Assembly (NCBI GenBank): GCA_003838065.1
Contig: QZAC01000092.1
Coordinates: 1-13,816 of the forward strand
DNA length: 13,816 nucleotides
From: Methanocalculus sp. MSAO_Arc2
GTDB taxonomy: Archaea; Halobacteriota; Methanomicrobia; Methanomicrobiales; Methanocorpusculaceae
Direction of reading: 5' to 3'
Part shown: positions 13,131 through 13,816 of the stretch, piece after piece
How the letters are laid out: each line of letters starts with the position of its first letter
Position numbering within the stretch: position 1 is the first letter of the stretch
Program-made: the position numbers and the translations under genes
Notes under the pieces: generated by a model
Databases searched by the model: none
Told to the model about the DNA's origin: nothing
The model's input: the letters and a program-made list of their open reading frames with translations, nothing else

Positions 13131-13816
13131 CTACTCATTCGGATCGCTCTTCTCCTTTGAGATCATCTTCACATCTGATTTCTCGATTTTTTCGATATCC
13201 TTTAAGATCTCCTGGGCTGAACTGATCGCATCTTCCTTCCCGGGCATATCTCCGAGGATGTCATCAGATAGTTCAAGAAGGGTCTCGGTCTCTTCCATCT
13301 GCTCTTCGGTTGCGCCAAGGAATCTGGCACTCTGCTTGATGAGGCTTGAGATCTCAAACGGCAGGACGATCTTTGTCGATTCTCCTTCTGCCATCTTCTT
13401 CAATGCATCCAGTGAGAGGACGGTTATTGAACGCTTGTCCAGTGCGCGTGATCCGACAGCGACGATACGCAGCCCCTGTGCCTCTCCCTGGGCGACCAGA
13501 ATCCTGCTCTGCCGGTCTCCTTCTGCCCTGAGGATTTTACTCTGCCGTTCACCCTCGGCCTCAAGGATCATACTCTGCCGGAGACCTTCTGCGCTGAGGA
13601 TTGCAGCACGCTTCTCACCATCTGCCCGGAGGATTGCAGCACGCCGCTCACGCTCGGCAGATGTCTGCTCGGTCATCGCACTCTTAACGGCACCGATCGG
13701 ATCGACTTCCTTGATCTCGACACGCTCAACCTTGACACCCCACTGGTCGGTATCCCGGTCAAGCATGTCCCTGAGCTTGTTATTGATGAGATCCCTGTTA
13801 TACAGCACCTCATCAA
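13131..13816 (-). CDS. SPFH/stomatin (band 7) family membrane scaffold protein (partial, C-terminal part)
   Basis: The gene enters from the right edge; the frame is open to the last base (before VLYNRD it reads DE), so the GTG at 13808 is internal and not a start. LYNRDLINNKLRDMLDRDTDQWGVKVERVEIKEVDP is the end of the SPFH domain, as in stomatin and bacterial QmcA. An AMTEQTSAERERRAA helix follows, then five 11-residue repeats (13640-13476), GLRIVAVGSRALD, and a second helical region with STKIVLPFEI. The tail (about 75 residues) is acidic and charged. Such proteins form oligomeric cages on membranes and often pair with an NfeD protein, which would be expected outside the window. The missing N-terminus should hold the membrane anchor. 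Confidence 0.92.
   Translation of the reverse strand, partial: DEVLYNRDLINNKLRDMLDRDTDQWGVKVERVEIKEVDPIGAVKSAMTEQTSAERERRAAILRADGEKRAAILSAEGLRQSMILEAEGERQSKILRAEGDRQSRILVAQGEAQGLRIVAVGSRALDKRSITVLSLDALKKMAEGESTKIVLPFEISSLIKQSARFLGATEEQMEETETLLELSDDILGDMPGKEDAISSAQEILKDIEKIEKSDVKMISKEKSDPNE
13476..13640 (-). repeat. Five tandem 33-bp repeats encoding 11-residue coiled-coil units
   Basis: The units read AAILRADGEKR, AAILSAEGLRQ, SMILEAEGERQ, SKILRAEGDRQ and SRILVAQGEAQ, each exactly 11 residues with consensus x-x-I-L-x-A-E-G-x-R-Q. An 11-residue (hendecad) period fits a long, nearly straight coiled coil, as in the upper wall of SPFH cages. Confidence 0.8.

Noticed and set aside
13476..13640. 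Regular 33-bp repeats considered as a CRISPR array
   Set aside because: There are no unique spacers; the repeats are contiguous, in frame, and code for 11-residue coiled-coil units.

Overview
The window reads as euryarchaeal DNA, most likely from a methanogen of the order Methanomicrobiales. The evidence is an anaerobic (Cbi-type) corrin pathway with archaeal family features, a ferredoxin-coupled geranylgeranyl reductase for archaeal membrane lipids, a PGF-CTERM surface-anchoring tail, GGAGGTGAT-type ribosome sites beside apparently leaderless genes, and TATA-box promoters. The placement is inferred from protein character only; no search was run.

Left part (1-1926, all minus strand): a truncated gene for an exported NikL-like accessory protein, then cbiM (integral membrane component of a Co/Ni ECF transporter) overlapping it by 4 nt. 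Upstream lies a secreted protein with two copies of a His/Cys-rich domain and a PGF-CTERM anchor. It sits between the cobalt transporter and the cobalamin operon and is the best candidate here for a little-described system: a cell-surface cobalt or nickel trap.

Middle part (2043-7720, minus strand): one tightly packed operon in the order cbiT-cbiL-cbiF-cbiG-cbiH-cbiC-cbiD-cbiE, with start/stop overlaps or 1-nt gaps at every joint. It covers corrin-ring methylation, ring contraction, deacylation, decarboxylation and methyl migration from cobalt-factor II to cobyrinate. No cobaltochelatase, CbiJ reductase or late genes (cbiA, cbiP, cbiB) are present. The operon leader holds a 7-bp hairpin that buries the only good ribosome site, plus a 20-residue mini-ORF overlapping the start of cbiT.

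Right part: divergent from cbiT across a 182-bp, dyad-rich spacer, a 57-aa 2[4Fe-4S] ferredoxin and geranylgeranyl reductase overlap by 4 nt (+). Then come a TrkA-type K+ channel regulator (-) and RNase HII (+), which diverge from what looks like a single TATA element, and a site-2-type membrane metalloprotease (+). Two tandem paralogous GNAT acetyltransferases (-) follow, and the window ends inside an SPFH/stomatin-like gene (-) with five 11-residue repeats. No RNA gene, insertion sequence or CRISPR array was seen, and no gene-free stretch exceeds 182 bases.
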